A DNA stretch of 64,000 nt from an uncultured Lachnospiraceae bacterium (GTDB lineage Bacteria; Bacillota; Clostridia; Lachnospirales; Lachnospiraceae). Every line of letters begins with the position of its first letter. Position 1 is the first letter of the stretch. The DNA lies in assembly GCA_910577735.1 (NCBI GenBank), contig CAJTOO010000006.1, positions 118,873 through 182,872 on the forward strand, read 5' to 3'. A program made the position numbers and the translations under genes. This document shows, piece after piece, positions 1-8,979 of the stretch. A model generated the notes under the pieces. It had not been told where the DNA came from, ran no database searches, and saw only the letters and a program-made list of their open reading frames with translations.

Positions 1-876
1 CGGGTGGCCGGATATGGTAATATTGTGCGCCGGATGACAGAGATCATGGTGGAAGACAGCCGGATGAAAGACCACAGAAAATATGACAGACGTGTCAGAT
101 ATCGTTTCATGGAAGAGTGGATTGCCAGGTCGGGTGCTTATTATGACCGTAATTTTGTGGAGCGCGGTATTCAGATAGGCATTGATATCATGCGTCCCCG
201 CAGAGCCATGGTCATTCACTTCGCACGCTATTCCAAGCTTTCTGCCACACAGGAAGGGCAGAGAAAACTAGAGGAGATGGAATCGGCTGTGCGCCATTAT
301 GTGGACCGGGAAGGGGTTCTCTATCTGCGGGAGCCGCTAAAGCAGATATGCCTGACTGCCGCCTGTGATGACGAAAGTATCAGAAAGCTGGCAGAGCATA
401 TCAGGAAATTGTTGTGGGATAAGTATGAGGAACGGATCATCATCGGGATTGATTCTGTGAATGGCGGGAGTCTTCATATCAGCCAGCTGTGCAAAGAGGC
501 AGAACGTGCCGCGGAAGCCGGCAGACAGGATGAGATTGTTTTCTATAAAGATTTGTATGTGGAGCTGTTCCTGCATGATATTTCGGATGATGTCAGGGCA
601 GAATATCTGGAGAAACTGTTTCCCGGGGTGAGAGAGGAAGAACTGGATGCTTATATGAAGCTGATCGACGTATTCTTTGAGGAGGACGGGTCTTTGGCCC
701 GGATGTCAGATAAGCTTTATATGCATAAGAATACCATCCAGTATAAGTTGAAGAAGATGGAAGCCTTAAATGGATTGGATATCAGAACGCCTGGCGGTGC
801 GGCTGTGTATTATATGGCACTGCAGTTTTATCAGAATGCTGGAAATGATATGTCGTCCCTGCTCCGCAACCTATAG
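1..876 (+). CDS. CdaR/PucR-type transcriptional regulator (5' end outside window)
   Basis: Only the C-terminal part, about 290 residues, is visible. The first in-frame start is a GTG at 4, but family members are usually 360-390 residues and the reading frame is open to the window edge, so the N-terminal ligand (sugar-diacid) domain probably lies upstream. The end of the protein carries the PucR-type helix-turn-helix: a region with MHKNTIQYKLKKME near residues 240-255, the hallmark of the CdaR/PucR C-terminal DNA-binding domain. The middle portion is the GGDEF-like linker domain of this family. It sits directly upstream of a glycerate kinase and a GntP permease, which is the usual context of CdaR-type regulators of glycerate or glucarate use. 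A terminator follows, so the downstream cassette has its own promoter. Ligand identity is inferred. Confidence 0.85.
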   Translation, partial: RVAGYGNIVRRMTEIMVEDSRMKDHRKYDRRVRYRFMEEWIARSGAYYDRNFVERGIQIGIDIMRPRRAMVIHFARYSKLSATQEGQRKLEEMESAVRHYVDREGVLYLREPLKQICLTAACDDESIRKLAEHIRKLLWDKYEERIIIGIDSVNGGSLHISQLCKEAERAAEAGRQDEIVFYKDLYVELFLHDISDDVRAEYLEKLFPGVREEELDAYMKLIDVFFEEDGSLARMSDKLYMHKNTIQYKLKKMEALNGLDIRTPGGAAVYYMALQFYQNAGNDMSSLLRNL

Positions 877-1025
877 GCTTAGAAGAAGGAATCTGAGACT
901 GCACAAGAGGCTGCCGATGGGGTTCCAACTGTCCGGGCATATTTGGTAAATGTTCTGCGTGACAAAAATATTGAAAAACATATGTATTCTGTAACATATA
1001 CAAACTTAAAAATATATAGTATTTT

Positions 1026-1057
1026 AAAAGAAGATTACAAAAGAATCTTCTTTTTTT
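1026..1057 (+). terminator. Rho-independent terminator after the CdaR-type regulator
   Basis: An 11-bp perfect stem (1026-1036 with 1044-1054), a 7-nt loop, and a run of seven T. It ends the regulator transcript. The T-run doubles as the start of the -35 box of the next promoter. Confidence 0.85.
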
Positions 1058-1083
1058 ACATTTTATTAGTAAAATTGTACAAT
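1055..1083 (+). promoter_or_regulatory. Sigma-A promoter of the glycerate cassette
   Basis: TTTACA (1055-1060), 17-nt spacer, TACAAT (1078-1083). It lies between the terminator of the regulator gene and the glycerate kinase start at 1120, so the kinase, MBL hydrolase and permease can be transcribed separately from the regulator. Confidence 0.7.
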
Positions 1084-1119
1084 TGGCTGATGGGATTAGG
1101 CTGGTGAAAGCGAGGCATT

Positions 1120-2352
1120 ATGGGATTACGGGGAGAAGCGGATCAGATCATCAAGAAGTCTATACAGGCTGTGCTGCCGGATGAAGCAGTGGCGAAAGCG
1201 CTGCGGGGCAAAGAATTTGGACAGGGAAAGATTTATATGGTAGCTGTCGGTAAGGCCGGCTGGCAGATGGGAAAAGCGGCGGCGGATATTCTTCAGGACA
1301 GGTTGGAAGCCGGCGTGGTGGTGACCAAGTACGATCATGTGAAGGGAGAGATTCCCAGGACCAGGTGTTTTGAAGCCGGGCATCCGGTGCCAGATGAAAA
1401 TTCTTATCTGGCCACCCAGGCGGCACTTGATCTGGTGGCCCAGGCATCTGCGGAAGACGTGGTGGTCTTTCTTCTTTCCGGCGGCGGCTCTGCGTTGTTT
1501 GAGAAACCGTTGGTGCCGGGGGATGAATTGCAGGATATTACCACACAGCTTCTTGCCTGCGGGGCGGATATTGTGGAAATGAATACAATCCGCAAGAGAC
1601 TTTCCGCGGTCAAAGGCGGCAGATTTGCGCTGGCCTGTGAGCCGGCCAAGGTATTCAGCATCGTGCTCAGTGATATTCTGGGAGATCCGCTGGATATGAT
1701 CGCATCCGGTCCGGCTTATCCGGACTCTTCCACCTGTGAGGAAGCATTGGCCATTGCGGAGAAATATAAGCTGACACTTTCAGAGAAGGTATGGCAGCTT
1801 CTTAAGGAGGAGACACCGGAAGAATTACACAATGTGGAGACACAGATTACGGGCAGCGTGTCCGATCTGTGCCGGGCAGCGGCTTCTGCCTGTGAAGCAC
1901 TGGGATATGAACCGCACCTGCTGACAGATCAGCTGAATTGTGAGGCAAGAGAAGCGGGGAGATTTCTGGCAGCGATTGCCAGGACGTATCAACATACGGA
2001 TAAAAGTTTAGCCTTTCTGGCGGGCGGGGAGACAGTCGTACACCTGACCGGCAAGGGGAAGGGCGGACGCAACCAGGAACTTGCACTGGCAGCAGCAGAG
2101 GGCATCGCAGGACTTAAGGAAACCGCAGTATTCAGTGTGGGAAGTGATGGTACCGATGGCCCTACCGATGCGGCAGGGGGGTATAGCGATGACGGCACCA
2201 GGCATAAACTGTCAGAACAGGGGATTTCCATCTATGATGTGCTGCAGGATAATGATGCCTACCATGCATTGGAAAAGGTGGATGGATTGGTTGTCACAGG
2301 CGCTACGGGAACCAATGTAAATGATGTGGCAGTATTGTTGATCAGGCGCTAG
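1120..2352 (+). CDS. Glycerate kinase (MOFRL/DUF4147 family)
   Basis: A 410-residue cytosolic kinase of the GckA/TtuD class, which phosphorylates D-glycerate (usually to 2-phosphoglycerate) and feeds it into lower glycolysis. The N-terminal DUF4147 domain shows the nucleotide-binding loop LLSGGGSALFEKP near residues 117-130 and the conserved MNTIRKRLSAVKGG near 155-168. The C-terminal MOFRL domain has SVGSDGTDGPTDAAGG near residues 341-356. Full length for the family. First gene of a cassette with an MBL-fold hydrolase and a GntP permease; the permease probably brings in the hydroxy-acid that this enzyme uses. The class (2-kinase rather than 3-kinase) is taken from family knowledge, not from the sequence. 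Confidence 0.92.
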   Translation: MGLRGEADQIIKKSIQAVLPDEAVAKALRGKEFGQGKIYMVAVGKAGWQMGKAAADILQDRLEAGVVVTKYDHVKGEIPRTRCFEAGHPVPDENSYLATQAALDLVAQASAEDVVVFLLSGGGSALFEKPLVPGDELQDITTQLLACGADIVEMNTIRKRLSAVKGGRFALACEPAKVFSIVLSDILGDPLDMIASGPAYPDSSTCEEALAIAEKYKLTLSEKVWQLLKEETPEELHNVETQITGSVSDLCRAAASACEALGYEPHLLTDQLNCEAREAGRFLAAIARTYQHTDKSLAFLAGGETVVHLTGKGKGGRNQELALAAAEGIAGLKETAVFSVGSDGTDGPTDAAGGYSDDGTRHKLSEQGISIYDVLQDNDAYHALEKVDGLVVTGATGTNVNDVAVLLIRR

Positions 2353-2439
2353 AGGCATCGGACAGGTAGTGGGGCTGATGCTGTAAGAGGAACGGGAAAA
2401 AAAGAGCAAGATAAGGCAACGAGCATAGAAAGGAATGTC

Positions 2440-3273
2440 ATGATGTTGATTCTGCGCACGTTATTAGAAAACCAGCTTTCACAAAACAGAGCGCTCACAG
2501 CGGAGCACGGCCTCTCTTTTCTGGTAGAGACAGAGGGAAAGAAGATTCTGTTTGACTGCAGTGCAGGTAGTGCGGCACGCAAAAATGCCAGGAAGATGAA
2601 TGTTTCCGTGAAGGATGTGGATTACGTGGTATTGAGCCACAGCCATTATGACCATGCGGGCGGCTATCCGGATATGGTGAAACATGGCGTCAAGGCGCCG
2701 CTTGTCACCGGCCCCCATTTCTTTGAAGATAAATATGCTTCAGAGGGCGGCAAATATGTGTACCTGGGCTGTGGATTCGGCCAGGAACTGTTACGGAAGA
2801 ATAAAATAAAACACCAGGTCTGCGAGAAGGACATCATGCTTTTTGAGGGCTGTTATGTGGTGGGCGCTTTTGAGAAAAAATATGAGTTTGAAAAGATTCC
2901 GCCGCGCTTTGTGAAAGAGACCACGGCGGGGATGGTAGCGGATGATTTCGCGGATGAGGTCTGTCTGGTGATAGAAAGCGGCAATGGCCTGGTGGTCATT
3001 GTGGGATGCAGCCATCCCGGCATCTTAAATATGGTAGAGACGGTGAGAGAGCGGTTTGGAAGAGAGGTCTGTGCAGTCTTTGGGGGCTCTCATCTGGTGG
3101 AGGCGGATGAGGACAGATTGTCGGAGACGATGGAGATTCTGCGGGATATGGGTATTGGTATCGCCGGCTTTAATCACTGTACCGGCGACGCGGCATTAAA
3201 ACGCATGGGAGAGTATGAGGATGGAACGCTCTATTCCCATCTGAAAGCGGGAGACTGTATTTTCCTTCCCTGA
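2440..3273 (+). CDS. MBL-fold metallo-hydrolase (COG1237-like)
   Basis: A 277-residue metallo-beta-lactamase-fold protein. The metal-binding motif HSHYDH is at about residues 67-72, with later candidate ligands in GCSHPG (about 190) and NHCTGD near the C terminus. The order of motifs fits the group annotated as 7,8-dihydropterin-6-methyl-4-(beta-D-ribofuranosyl)aminobenzene-5'-phosphate synthase-like, whose real substrate in bacteria is unknown. Start ATG 2440 is followed directly by a second ATG at 2443; either could be used. It lies between glycerate kinase and the GntP permease and is likely co-transcribed with them, which hints at a role on a sugar-acid derivative, but no function can be assigned. 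Confidence 0.85.
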   Translation: MMLILRTLLENQLSQNRALTAEHGLSFLVETEGKKILFDCSAGSAARKNARKMNVSVKDVDYVVLSHSHYDHAGGYPDMVKHGVKAPLVTGPHFFEDKYASEGGKYVYLGCGFGQELLRKNKIKHQVCEKDIMLFEGCYVVGAFEKKYEFEKIPPRFVKETTAGMVADDFADEVCLVIESGNGLVVIVGCSHPGILNMVETVRERFGREVCAVFGGSHLVEADEDRLSETMEILRDMGIGIAGFNHCTGDAALKRMGEYEDGTLYSHLKAGDCIFLP

Positions 3274-3373
3274 GCGGAGGGCCCAAAAGGAAGGAAAGAG
3301 GAGGAAGAGATTCCTTTTCTTTATAGATTAATATGTCTTATGGGGCATAAGTTTATCAAAGGAGGGTGAAAGT

Positions 3374-4714
3374 ATGTCAGCTCTATTTATGTTTGCGGTT
3401 ATCATCCTGGCGGTTGTGGCCATGGTAATTGCAATCTCAAAGTTCAAACAGCATCCGTTTCTCGTGCTGGTGGTAGTGGCAGTGGTGGTAGGTCTTGTCT
3501 GCGGGATACCCACAGAAGACGTGATCACAACGGTCAAGAATGGTTTCGGTAACATTCTGGCCAGTATCGGTATCGTTATCCTGGCGGGTACGATCATCGG
3601 TACCATTCTGGAGAAGACAGGTGCGGCGCTTACGATGGCCAACAGTATTCTCAAGGTGGTGGGTAAGAAAAACAGTGTACTCACCATGGGTCTTACCGGT
3701 TATGTAACAGGTATCCCGGTATTTTGTGATTCTGGTTTCGTTATTTTGAGCCCTATCTCCAGAGCGCTTGCAAGTCAGAGTAATGTGTCTTTGGCAGTTA
3801 TGGCCACAGCGCTTTCCGGCGGTCTGTATGCGACCCATTGTCTGGTTCCGCCCACGCCCGGTCCGATTGCAATGGCGGGCACACTGGAAGCAGATCTGGG
3901 ACTTACGATTCTTGTAGGCCTGTTGATTTCTATTCCGGTTACGCTGGTGGCAATCATTTATGCCAAGAAAGTGGCCAGTAAGATTGACATTCCAGCGAAT
4001 CCGGAGTATACCGTGGAAGAACTGATTCAGAAATATGGTAAGCTTCCGGGTACCTTACACAGCTTTTCCCCGATTCTTCTGCCGATCGTTTTGATTGCGC
4101 TTAAGTCTGTGGGTGATTTTCCCAGCGCTCCCTTTGGCAGCGGTGTGTTTAAGATGATCGTTTCCTTCATAGGTAATCCGGTTATCGCATTGATTTTAGG
4201 TGTGTTCTTAGCCATGACATTGATTCCGAAAGAGGAGAAGAAGAATACCTTGAAGTGGATCACAGAAGGTGTTACCAACTCGGCAGGTATCCTTGCTATC
4301 ACGGGTGCAGGCGGTTCCTTCGGCGCTATCTTACAGCAGCTTCCGATTGCGGATACACTGAGCGGTTCCATGATGGGTCTTGGTATTGGTATCGTGCTTC
4401 CTTTCGTGATCGCAGCACTGTTAAAGACCGCTATGGGCGCATCCACGGTGGCTATGATCACCACATCAGCGATGATTGCGCCGATGATGGATGCATTAGG
4501 ATTTACAAGTCCTATCGCAAAGGTTCTGGTTATCATGGTGATTGGAGCAGGTTCCATGACAGTATCCCACGCCAATGATTCCTATTTCTGGGTAGTATCC
4601 CAGTTCTCGGATATGGATACCAAGTCAGCTTATAAGTGTCAGACTGGTGTGACTGCGGTGATGGGTGTCACAACGCTGATCATTGTGTTCCTCTTATCCT
4701 TGTTCCTGGTGTAG
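3374..4714 (+). CDS. GntP family gluconate/glycerate:H+ symporter
   Basis: A 446-residue polytopic membrane protein with about twelve hydrophobic segments, the usual length for GntP-family symporters of gluconate, glycerate and related hydroxy-acids. Recognisable family stretches include PVFCDSGFVILSPISRALA near residues 115-135, LVPPTPGPIAMAG near 155-168, and the C-terminal SHANDSYFWVVSQFS. Strong Shine-Dalgarno AGGAGGGTG lies ahead of the ATG. Last gene of the glycerate cassette and followed by a terminator. Given the kinase upstream, D-glycerate is the likeliest substrate (inference). Confidence 0.93.
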   Translation: MSALFMFAVIILAVVAMVIAISKFKQHPFLVLVVVAVVVGLVCGIPTEDVITTVKNGFGNILASIGIVILAGTIIGTILEKTGAALTMANSILKVVGKKNSVLTMGLTGYVTGIPVFCDSGFVILSPISRALASQSNVSLAVMATALSGGLYATHCLVPPTPGPIAMAGTLEADLGLTILVGLLISIPVTLVAIIYAKKVASKIDIPANPEYTVEELIQKYGKLPGTLHSFSPILLPIVLIALKSVGDFPSAPFGSGVFKMIVSFIGNPVIALILGVFLAMTLIPKEEKKNTLKWITEGVTNSAGILAITGAGGSFGAILQQLPIADTLSGSMMGLGIGIVLPFVIAALLKTAMGASTVAMITTSAMIAPMMDALGFTSPIAKVLVIMVIGAGSMTVSHANDSYFWVVSQFSDMDTKSAYKCQTGVTAVMGVTTLIIVFLLSLFLV

Positions 4715-4743
4715 CGGTTAGCGCTAACGCAAAGAATAATAGG

Positions 4744-4776
4744 CCCCGGAAGGATTCGTCCTTTCCGGGGTGTTTT
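4744..4776 (+). terminator. Rho-independent terminator after the GntP permease gene
   Basis: A GC-rich hairpin (CCCCGGAA and GGA at 4744-4754 pairing with 4759-4770, one bulged T) followed by TGTTTT. It separates the glycerate cassette from the convergent membrane-protein gene. Confidence 0.8.
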
Positions 4777-4794
4777 CTGTGTTGTATGGCGGGA

Positions 4795-6711
4795 CTATTC
4801 ACTGAGCTGCTGCTGTGCTGTATTCGGATATTGGGAATCCGGCAGCATGGCGGTGATCAGATAGAAGGGCAGGCTGCATACCATGAAATAAACATAGCGA
4901 AATTCTGTGGCCACAGGTGTTGCGATCAGCACGGTGAAAAGAAGCGCTGCACTGGGAAGAAAGCAAGTCAGCTTCCGGTATTCCCTGCGGATGATGATGG
5001 TGCCGACACTGAAGATCATAATCCAGCAGGCCACACCCATGCTCCAGAGCGTGCCGTAGATGGGTACCATACTGCCTAACTTGATGGCGATTTCCTTACC
5101 TTTGATAACCAGGGGGCCGCCGATCAACGGAGTGTGTGAGACGCCGTATTTGGTGGCGCTGACGCCCTCGGCTTCCGCTACCAGATAGAAGGAGTCAGGA
5201 TACCAGTACCCATAGGTCTGTCTCACATAAGCGGTGAGATAGTCTCCCGGATAACGAAGTCCCAGCTCTATCCAGAGTTTTAGAAAGTCCCCTTTGTGTT
5301 CCACCAGATAATCCTGATTGCCGGCGCGGACAAGTTCTTTGATATTATCTGCAAAAATGGGATTATACAAATCTTTGATATAGGTCAGATCCACCACGTT
5401 TTCCACCAGATTGCGCTGTCTGTCTGTCAGTTCTCTGTCGTTGCAGATGACGGCAGTGATCTGTTGCATGGGAATGCAGACAGATTCAATGAAGTCCGGC
5501 TGTTCCACATGATAAGCTTTCATCACCGGGTATTTGACAATGACGGCGGTACAAAGGATTGCAAGAAGCGCCGGGTAGAGTACTTTGGCCCGCCTGCGGT
5601 AAACAAACAGCAGAAACGGCAGAGAGAGCAGGAAGGCGTACCAGCCGTTTGAACGGAACAGGCAGATCATAATGCCTGACAGAATAAACACCGTCATTTC
5701 CCGGAACCGTATCCTGTCCTGATAGGTCAGTCGAAGGATGGTGCAGCCAAAGAGCAGGACGGCTGCCGCAAACGGAATGTCTTTCCAGATGGTGACGGCA
5801 AAGACAGCATGATAAGGAATGAGGGCATAGAAGGCAGTGATCAGCAGCAGGATAAAAGGCCGGATCCTGTAGCTGCGCAGGGTATTTATAAAATAAGCAA
5901 TGCTGCCCGAAAGCAGATACATTTGAAACAGGGTATAGCAGGATACGGCAACGACCATATTGCCGGTCAGCGCATAGCCCATGTGGTAGAAAAAGCCAAA
6001 CAGCATGGTATGCACCCAGGGGTGGTGATTACTGTAGGGAGCTATTCCCAGTACCTGTGCAAACTGGTTGATGCTGTCAGGCGTCATGACCCCTGGATAC
6101 TGGTAGAGATAGTAGGGCAGCCAGCATATCAGGCAGAGGAAGAAGGAACACAGGGCGGTGTGATTCCTGTAGAGATTGACGAGGTTTGTAAAACCAACAG
6201 AGAACAGGCGGTATCGCCCGGTGTATGTATAAGAGGTTTTCTGCCAGTCAGTCAGCAGAACTTTGTAAAGATTCATTTTATTGCAGGTATAGGAAAACAG
6301 GAATTTCAGCAGATAATAAAAGAGGATAACAAACCCGCAGAATACCACAGAGAGTATGATGAAACGATACAGGCTGCTTGTGAGCCGTTCTATATAATAA
6401 GTATAATCCACCAGCATATATAACAGGGTAAAGATGACAGAAATGGTTAAGGACACATGGTTAGTGACATGGTCGGCATGTAAGATGGAAGTATCCATGG
6501 CGCTGTCTTCGATCAGTTCTCCGCGCAGGATAAGAAGCTGTCGGCCATCTAACCGGCGGCTCACATGGCGGTAGAAGAAAAATACCAGCAGAAAGAAAAC
6601 AAATGTAAGGATATTGCCCGGTTCCATGCGGGCTGCTTTCATCAAAGCCCAGGTAGTCACAAAGCTCTGGAACAAATATAGTAATAAGGTAAGATTTGAT
6701 TTATTTCGCAT
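4795..6711 (-). CDS. Large polytopic membrane protein (DUF6020-like)
   Basis: About 638 residues with roughly a dozen or more hydrophobic segments and a soluble loop of about 120 residues near 400-520. It resembles the DUF6020 group of Firmicutes membrane proteins, whose layout recalls GT-C glycosyltransferases, but no catalytic motif can be named with confidence. The start chosen is ATG at 6711 because GGGGGA stands just ahead of it; an in-frame GTG at 6735 has no ribosome site. It stands alone between two plus-strand operons, so it is probably monocistronic. The biochemical role is unknown. Confidence 0.8.
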   Translation of the reverse strand: MRNKSNLTLLLYLFQSFVTTWALMKAARMEPGNILTFVFFLLVFFFYRHVSRRLDGRQLLILRGELIEDSAMDTSILHADHVTNHVSLTISVIFTLLYMLVDYTYYIERLTSSLYRFIILSVVFCGFVILFYYLLKFLFSYTCNKMNLYKVLLTDWQKTSYTYTGRYRLFSVGFTNLVNLYRNHTALCSFFLCLICWLPYYLYQYPGVMTPDSINQFAQVLGIAPYSNHHPWVHTMLFGFFYHMGYALTGNMVVAVSCYTLFQMYLLSGSIAYFINTLRSYRIRPFILLLITAFYALIPYHAVFAVTIWKDIPFAAAVLLFGCTILRLTYQDRIRFREMTVFILSGIMICLFRSNGWYAFLLSLPFLLFVYRRRAKVLYPALLAILCTAVIVKYPVMKAYHVEQPDFIESVCIPMQQITAVICNDRELTDRQRNLVENVVDLTYIKDLYNPIFADNIKELVRAGNQDYLVEHKGDFLKLWIELGLRYPGDYLTAYVRQTYGYWYPDSFYLVAEAEGVSATKYGVSHTPLIGGPLVIKGKEIAIKLGSMVPIYGTLWSMGVACWIMIFSVGTIIIRREYRKLTCFLPSAALLFTVLIATPVATEFRYVYFMVCSLPFYLITAMLPDSQYPNTAQQQLSE

Positions 6712-6747
6712 AATTCCCCCTGCAGTTAAAAACACTTGACTGCTTAT

Positions 6748-6776
6748 AGATTAATAGATATCGGCAGTTCTGTCAA
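6748..6776 (-). promoter_or_regulatory. Promoter for the DUF6020-like gene
   Basis: On the minus strand TTGACA (6776-6771), 17-nt spacer, TAATCT (6753-6748), about 37 nt ahead of the chosen start codon. The -35 is perfect and the -10 weak. Confidence 0.5.
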
Positions 6777-6840
6777 TTATGCAGCAGGTTTACAAAGCGC
6801 TGCCAATGCGGAAAATACGGTCATCCTTTCATGAAAGTGC

Positions 6841-6869
6841 TTGCAATAGGCAAAAATTGGTGCTATAAT
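6841..6869 (+). promoter_or_regulatory. Sigma-A promoter of the rimP-nusA-infB operon
   Basis: TTGCAA (6841-6846), exactly 17 nt, TATAAT (6864-6869). Expected start of transcription is near 6876, which leaves an 85-90 nt leader holding two hairpins before rimP. Confidence 0.85.
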
Positions 6870-6899
6870 AGCAAAAGTATTAAGAATAGTTACTGAGAT

Positions 6900-6955
6900 A
6901 AAGAGTGGACTTGCGAGTCCACTCTTTTCAAGTCCGCGAGGCGGATTTAAAGGAG
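6900..6955 (+). promoter_or_regulatory. Two-hairpin leader upstream of rimP (attenuator candidate)
   Basis: Hairpin A is a perfect 12-bp stem (6900-6911 with 6916-6927) with a TGCG loop and a short T-run. Hairpin B is an 8-bp stem with one G-U pair (6930-6937 with 6941-6948) that ends directly at the ribosome site AAAGGAG (6949-6955). The segment 6905-6913 can instead pair with 6929-6937 over 9 positions including one G-U pair, which would break both hairpins. This is the layout of an attenuator with a mutually exclusive structure. NusA-dependent attenuation is known for nusA operons of other bacteria; its use here is inference. Confidence 0.6.
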
Positions 6956-6962
6956 TGCAGGC

Positions 6963-7427
6963 ATGTCGAAAAGAGAGATATATGAAGAGCGGACTGAGAA
7001 ACTGCTGGATTCCATTGTGGAGAAATTTGGCGTGGAAGTCTATGATGTGGAGTATGTAAAGGAGGGAAAGGAGTATTATCTGCGGGTTTATATTGATAAG
7101 CCTGAGGGCGTCAATATTCTGGACTGTGAGAATGTAAGCCGTGAACTGTCGGATGTGCTGGATGAACAGGATTTTATCCCGGATGCGTATATTCTGGAAG
7201 TCAGCAGTCCTGGTCTTGGCAGGACATTGAAAAAGGACAGACACCTGGCAAAGAGTCTGGGGCAGGCAGTGGAGATCAAGACCTACAAGCCTGTCGATAA
7301 GCAGAAAGAATTTGAGGGGATTTTAAAGGCATATGATGCGGCGCAGATCACCATAGAACAGGAGGGAGATGTGCGTACATTTGAGAGGGCGGATGTGGCC
7401 CTGATAAAACTGGCACTTAATCTATAA
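6963..7427 (+). CDS. rimP: Ribosome maturation factor RimP
   Basis: A 154-residue cytosolic protein that binds the 30S subunit during its late assembly. The N-terminal half has the family pattern GVEVYDVEYVKEGKEYYLRV with EVSSPGLGR near residues 79-87, both typical of RimP (formerly YhbC/YlxS). First gene of the operon, 40 nt ahead of nusA, the conserved arrangement across bacteria. The ATG at 6963 follows AAAGGAG at 7 nt. Confidence 0.95.
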   Translation: MSKREIYEERTEKLLDSIVEKFGVEVYDVEYVKEGKEYYLRVYIDKPEGVNILDCENVSRELSDVLDEQDFIPDAYILEVSSPGLGRTLKKDRHLAKSLGQAVEIKTYKPVDKQKEFEGILKAYDAAQITIEQEGDVRTFERADVALIKLALNL

Positions 7428-7467
7428 CAGCATTACAAATCTGGTGAACATAGGAGGATAATGGAAA

Positions 7468-8670
7468 ATGAATAAGGAATTGATGGAAGCGTTGGATATC
7501 CTGGAGAGAGAGAAAGAAATCAGTAAGGAAACTCTCTTTGAGGCGATTGAAAATTCACTGATTACGGCCTGCAAGAATCACTTTGGCAAGGCGGATAATG
7601 TGAAGGTGGAGATTGACAGGGATACCTGCGACTTCCTCTGTTATGCGGAGAAGGAAGTCACGGAGGAAGTGGAGGATCCGGTGCTGCAGATTGCTCTTGC
7701 ACAGGCGCAGGAAATTTCTGAGAATGCCAAAGTCGGTGATATGATCCGTGTGGAAATCAAGTCCAAGGAGTTTGGGCGTATCGCTACCCAGAATGCTAAG
7801 AGCGTGATTTTACAGAAAATCCGTGAGGAGGAGAGAAGCGTCATCTACAATCAGTATTTTGAGAAGGAGAAGGACGTGGTGACTGGTATCGTGCAGCGTT
7901 ATGTGGGAAGAAACATTTCCATTAATCTGGGAAAAGCCGATGCGATCTTAAACGAAAATGAACAGGTGCGGGGAGAGAACTTCAGACCTACGGAAAGAAT
8001 TAAAGTATATATTCTGGAGGTGAAAAACACACCGAAGGGTCCAAGGATTCTTGTGAGCCGTACACATCCCGAGTTAGTCAAGCGGCTATTCGAGTCGGAG
8101 GTGACGGAAATTAAGGACGGCACGGTGGAAATCATGAGCATTGCCAGAGAGGCAGGCAGCAGGACCAAGATTGCTGTGCGCTCCAACAATCCCAACGTGG
8201 ATGCGGTGGGTGCCTGTGTAGGTATCAACGGCGCCAGAGTCAACTCTATCGTGGATGAGCTGTGCGGTGAGAAGATTGACATTGTGAACTGGGATGAGAA
8301 TCCTGGTAATCTGATTCAGAATGCGCTTTCTCCGGCTAAGATCGTTGCCGTGTTTGCAGATCCGGATGAGAAGACAGCGAAAGTGGTGGTTCCGGATTAT
8401 CAGCTGTCCCTGGCCATCGGTAAAGAGGGACAGAATGCAAGATTGGCGGCAAGACTTACCGGATATAAGATTGATATCAAGAGCGAGACACAGGCAAAAG
8501 ATGCACCTGGATTCCGATATGAAGATTATCTTTATGATGATGAGGAAGAGTATGAAGAGGAATCCTATGAGGGTGAGGAGTATACCGGGGACTATGAGGA
8601 AGGGTATGCCGAAGAGGATTATGAGGATGCCGGGGAGTATGTAGAAGAAGAGACATCGGCGCAAGAGTAG
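7468..8670 (+). CDS. nusA: Transcription termination/antitermination factor NusA
   Basis: A 400-residue RNA polymerase-binding protein that controls pausing, termination and antitermination. The N-terminal polymerase-binding domain spans about 1-125, an S1 domain about 130-200, and two KH domains follow with GACVGINGARVNSIV near 250 and AIGKEGQNARLAARLTG near 317. As in other Firmicutes, the acidic repeat domains of enterobacterial NusA are absent. Instead there is an irregular Glu/Tyr-rich tail of about 50 residues after position 350, longer than the short tail of Bacillus NusA. Second gene of the operon; GGAGGATAATGGAAA provides the ribosome site. Confidence 0.96.
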   Translation: MNKELMEALDILEREKEISKETLFEAIENSLITACKNHFGKADNVKVEIDRDTCDFLCYAEKEVTEEVEDPVLQIALAQAQEISENAKVGDMIRVEIKSKEFGRIATQNAKSVILQKIREEERSVIYNQYFEKEKDVVTGIVQRYVGRNISINLGKADAILNENEQVRGENFRPTERIKVYILEVKNTPKGPRILVSRTHPELVKRLFESEVTEIKDGTVEIMSIAREAGSRTKIAVRSNNPNVDAVGACVGINGARVNSIVDELCGEKIDIVNWDENPGNLIQNALSPAKIVAVFADPDEKTAKVVVPDYQLSLAIGKEGQNARLAARLTGYKIDIKSETQAKDAPGFRYEDYLYDDEEEYEEESYEGEEYTGDYEEGYAEEDYEDAGEYVEEETSAQE

Positions 8671-8706
8671 ATATCCGGCAGCTGCCGGGACAGAGAGGAC
8701 GATGAC

Positions 8707-8979
8707 ATGGCAAAAAAGATAACCCTGCGCCAGTGTGTGGGATGCGGGGAAATGAAAGATAAGAAAGAGATGATGCGGGTCTTAAAGACCGCAGAGGGGC
8801 CGATTGTCCTTGACATGACCGGCAGGAAGAACGGCAGGGGAGCTTACCTGTGTAAGAACAGGGAATGCCTTGGAATGGCCAGGAAGAAAAAGGGTCTGGA
8901 GCGTTCTTTTAAGATGAGCATACCGGATGAAATATACGGGAATCTGGAAAAGGAGTTCGAGGAGGGCGAGCATGAATAA
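8707..8979 (+). CDS. ylxR: YlxR family RNA-binding protein (DUF448; RnpM-like)
   Basis: A 90-residue basic protein of the DUF448 family. It shows the signature TLRQCVGCGEMKDKKEMMRV near the N terminus and GRKNGRGAYLC near residues 37-47. Members bind RNA, and in Bacillus the protein has been linked to RNase P modulation. Sits in its conserved place between nusA and ylxQ, and its last eight bases overlap the ylxQ start, so the two are translationally coupled. Confidence 0.93.
   Translation: MAKKITLRQCVGCGEMKDKKEMMRVLKTAEGPIVLDMTGRKNGRGAYLCKNRECLGMARKKKGLERSFKMSIPDEIYGNLEKEFEEGEHE

Noticed and set aside
5809..6423. A 204-codon plus-strand open frame opposite the DUF6020-like gene.
   Set aside because: It has no ribosome site or family pattern and lies fully within a membrane-protein gene whose codon use explains it.
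8086..8664. A 192-codon minus-strand open frame opposite nusA, with a hydrophobic start.
   Set aside because: The hydrophobic run is only the complement of the acidic NusA tail codons; no ribosome site.
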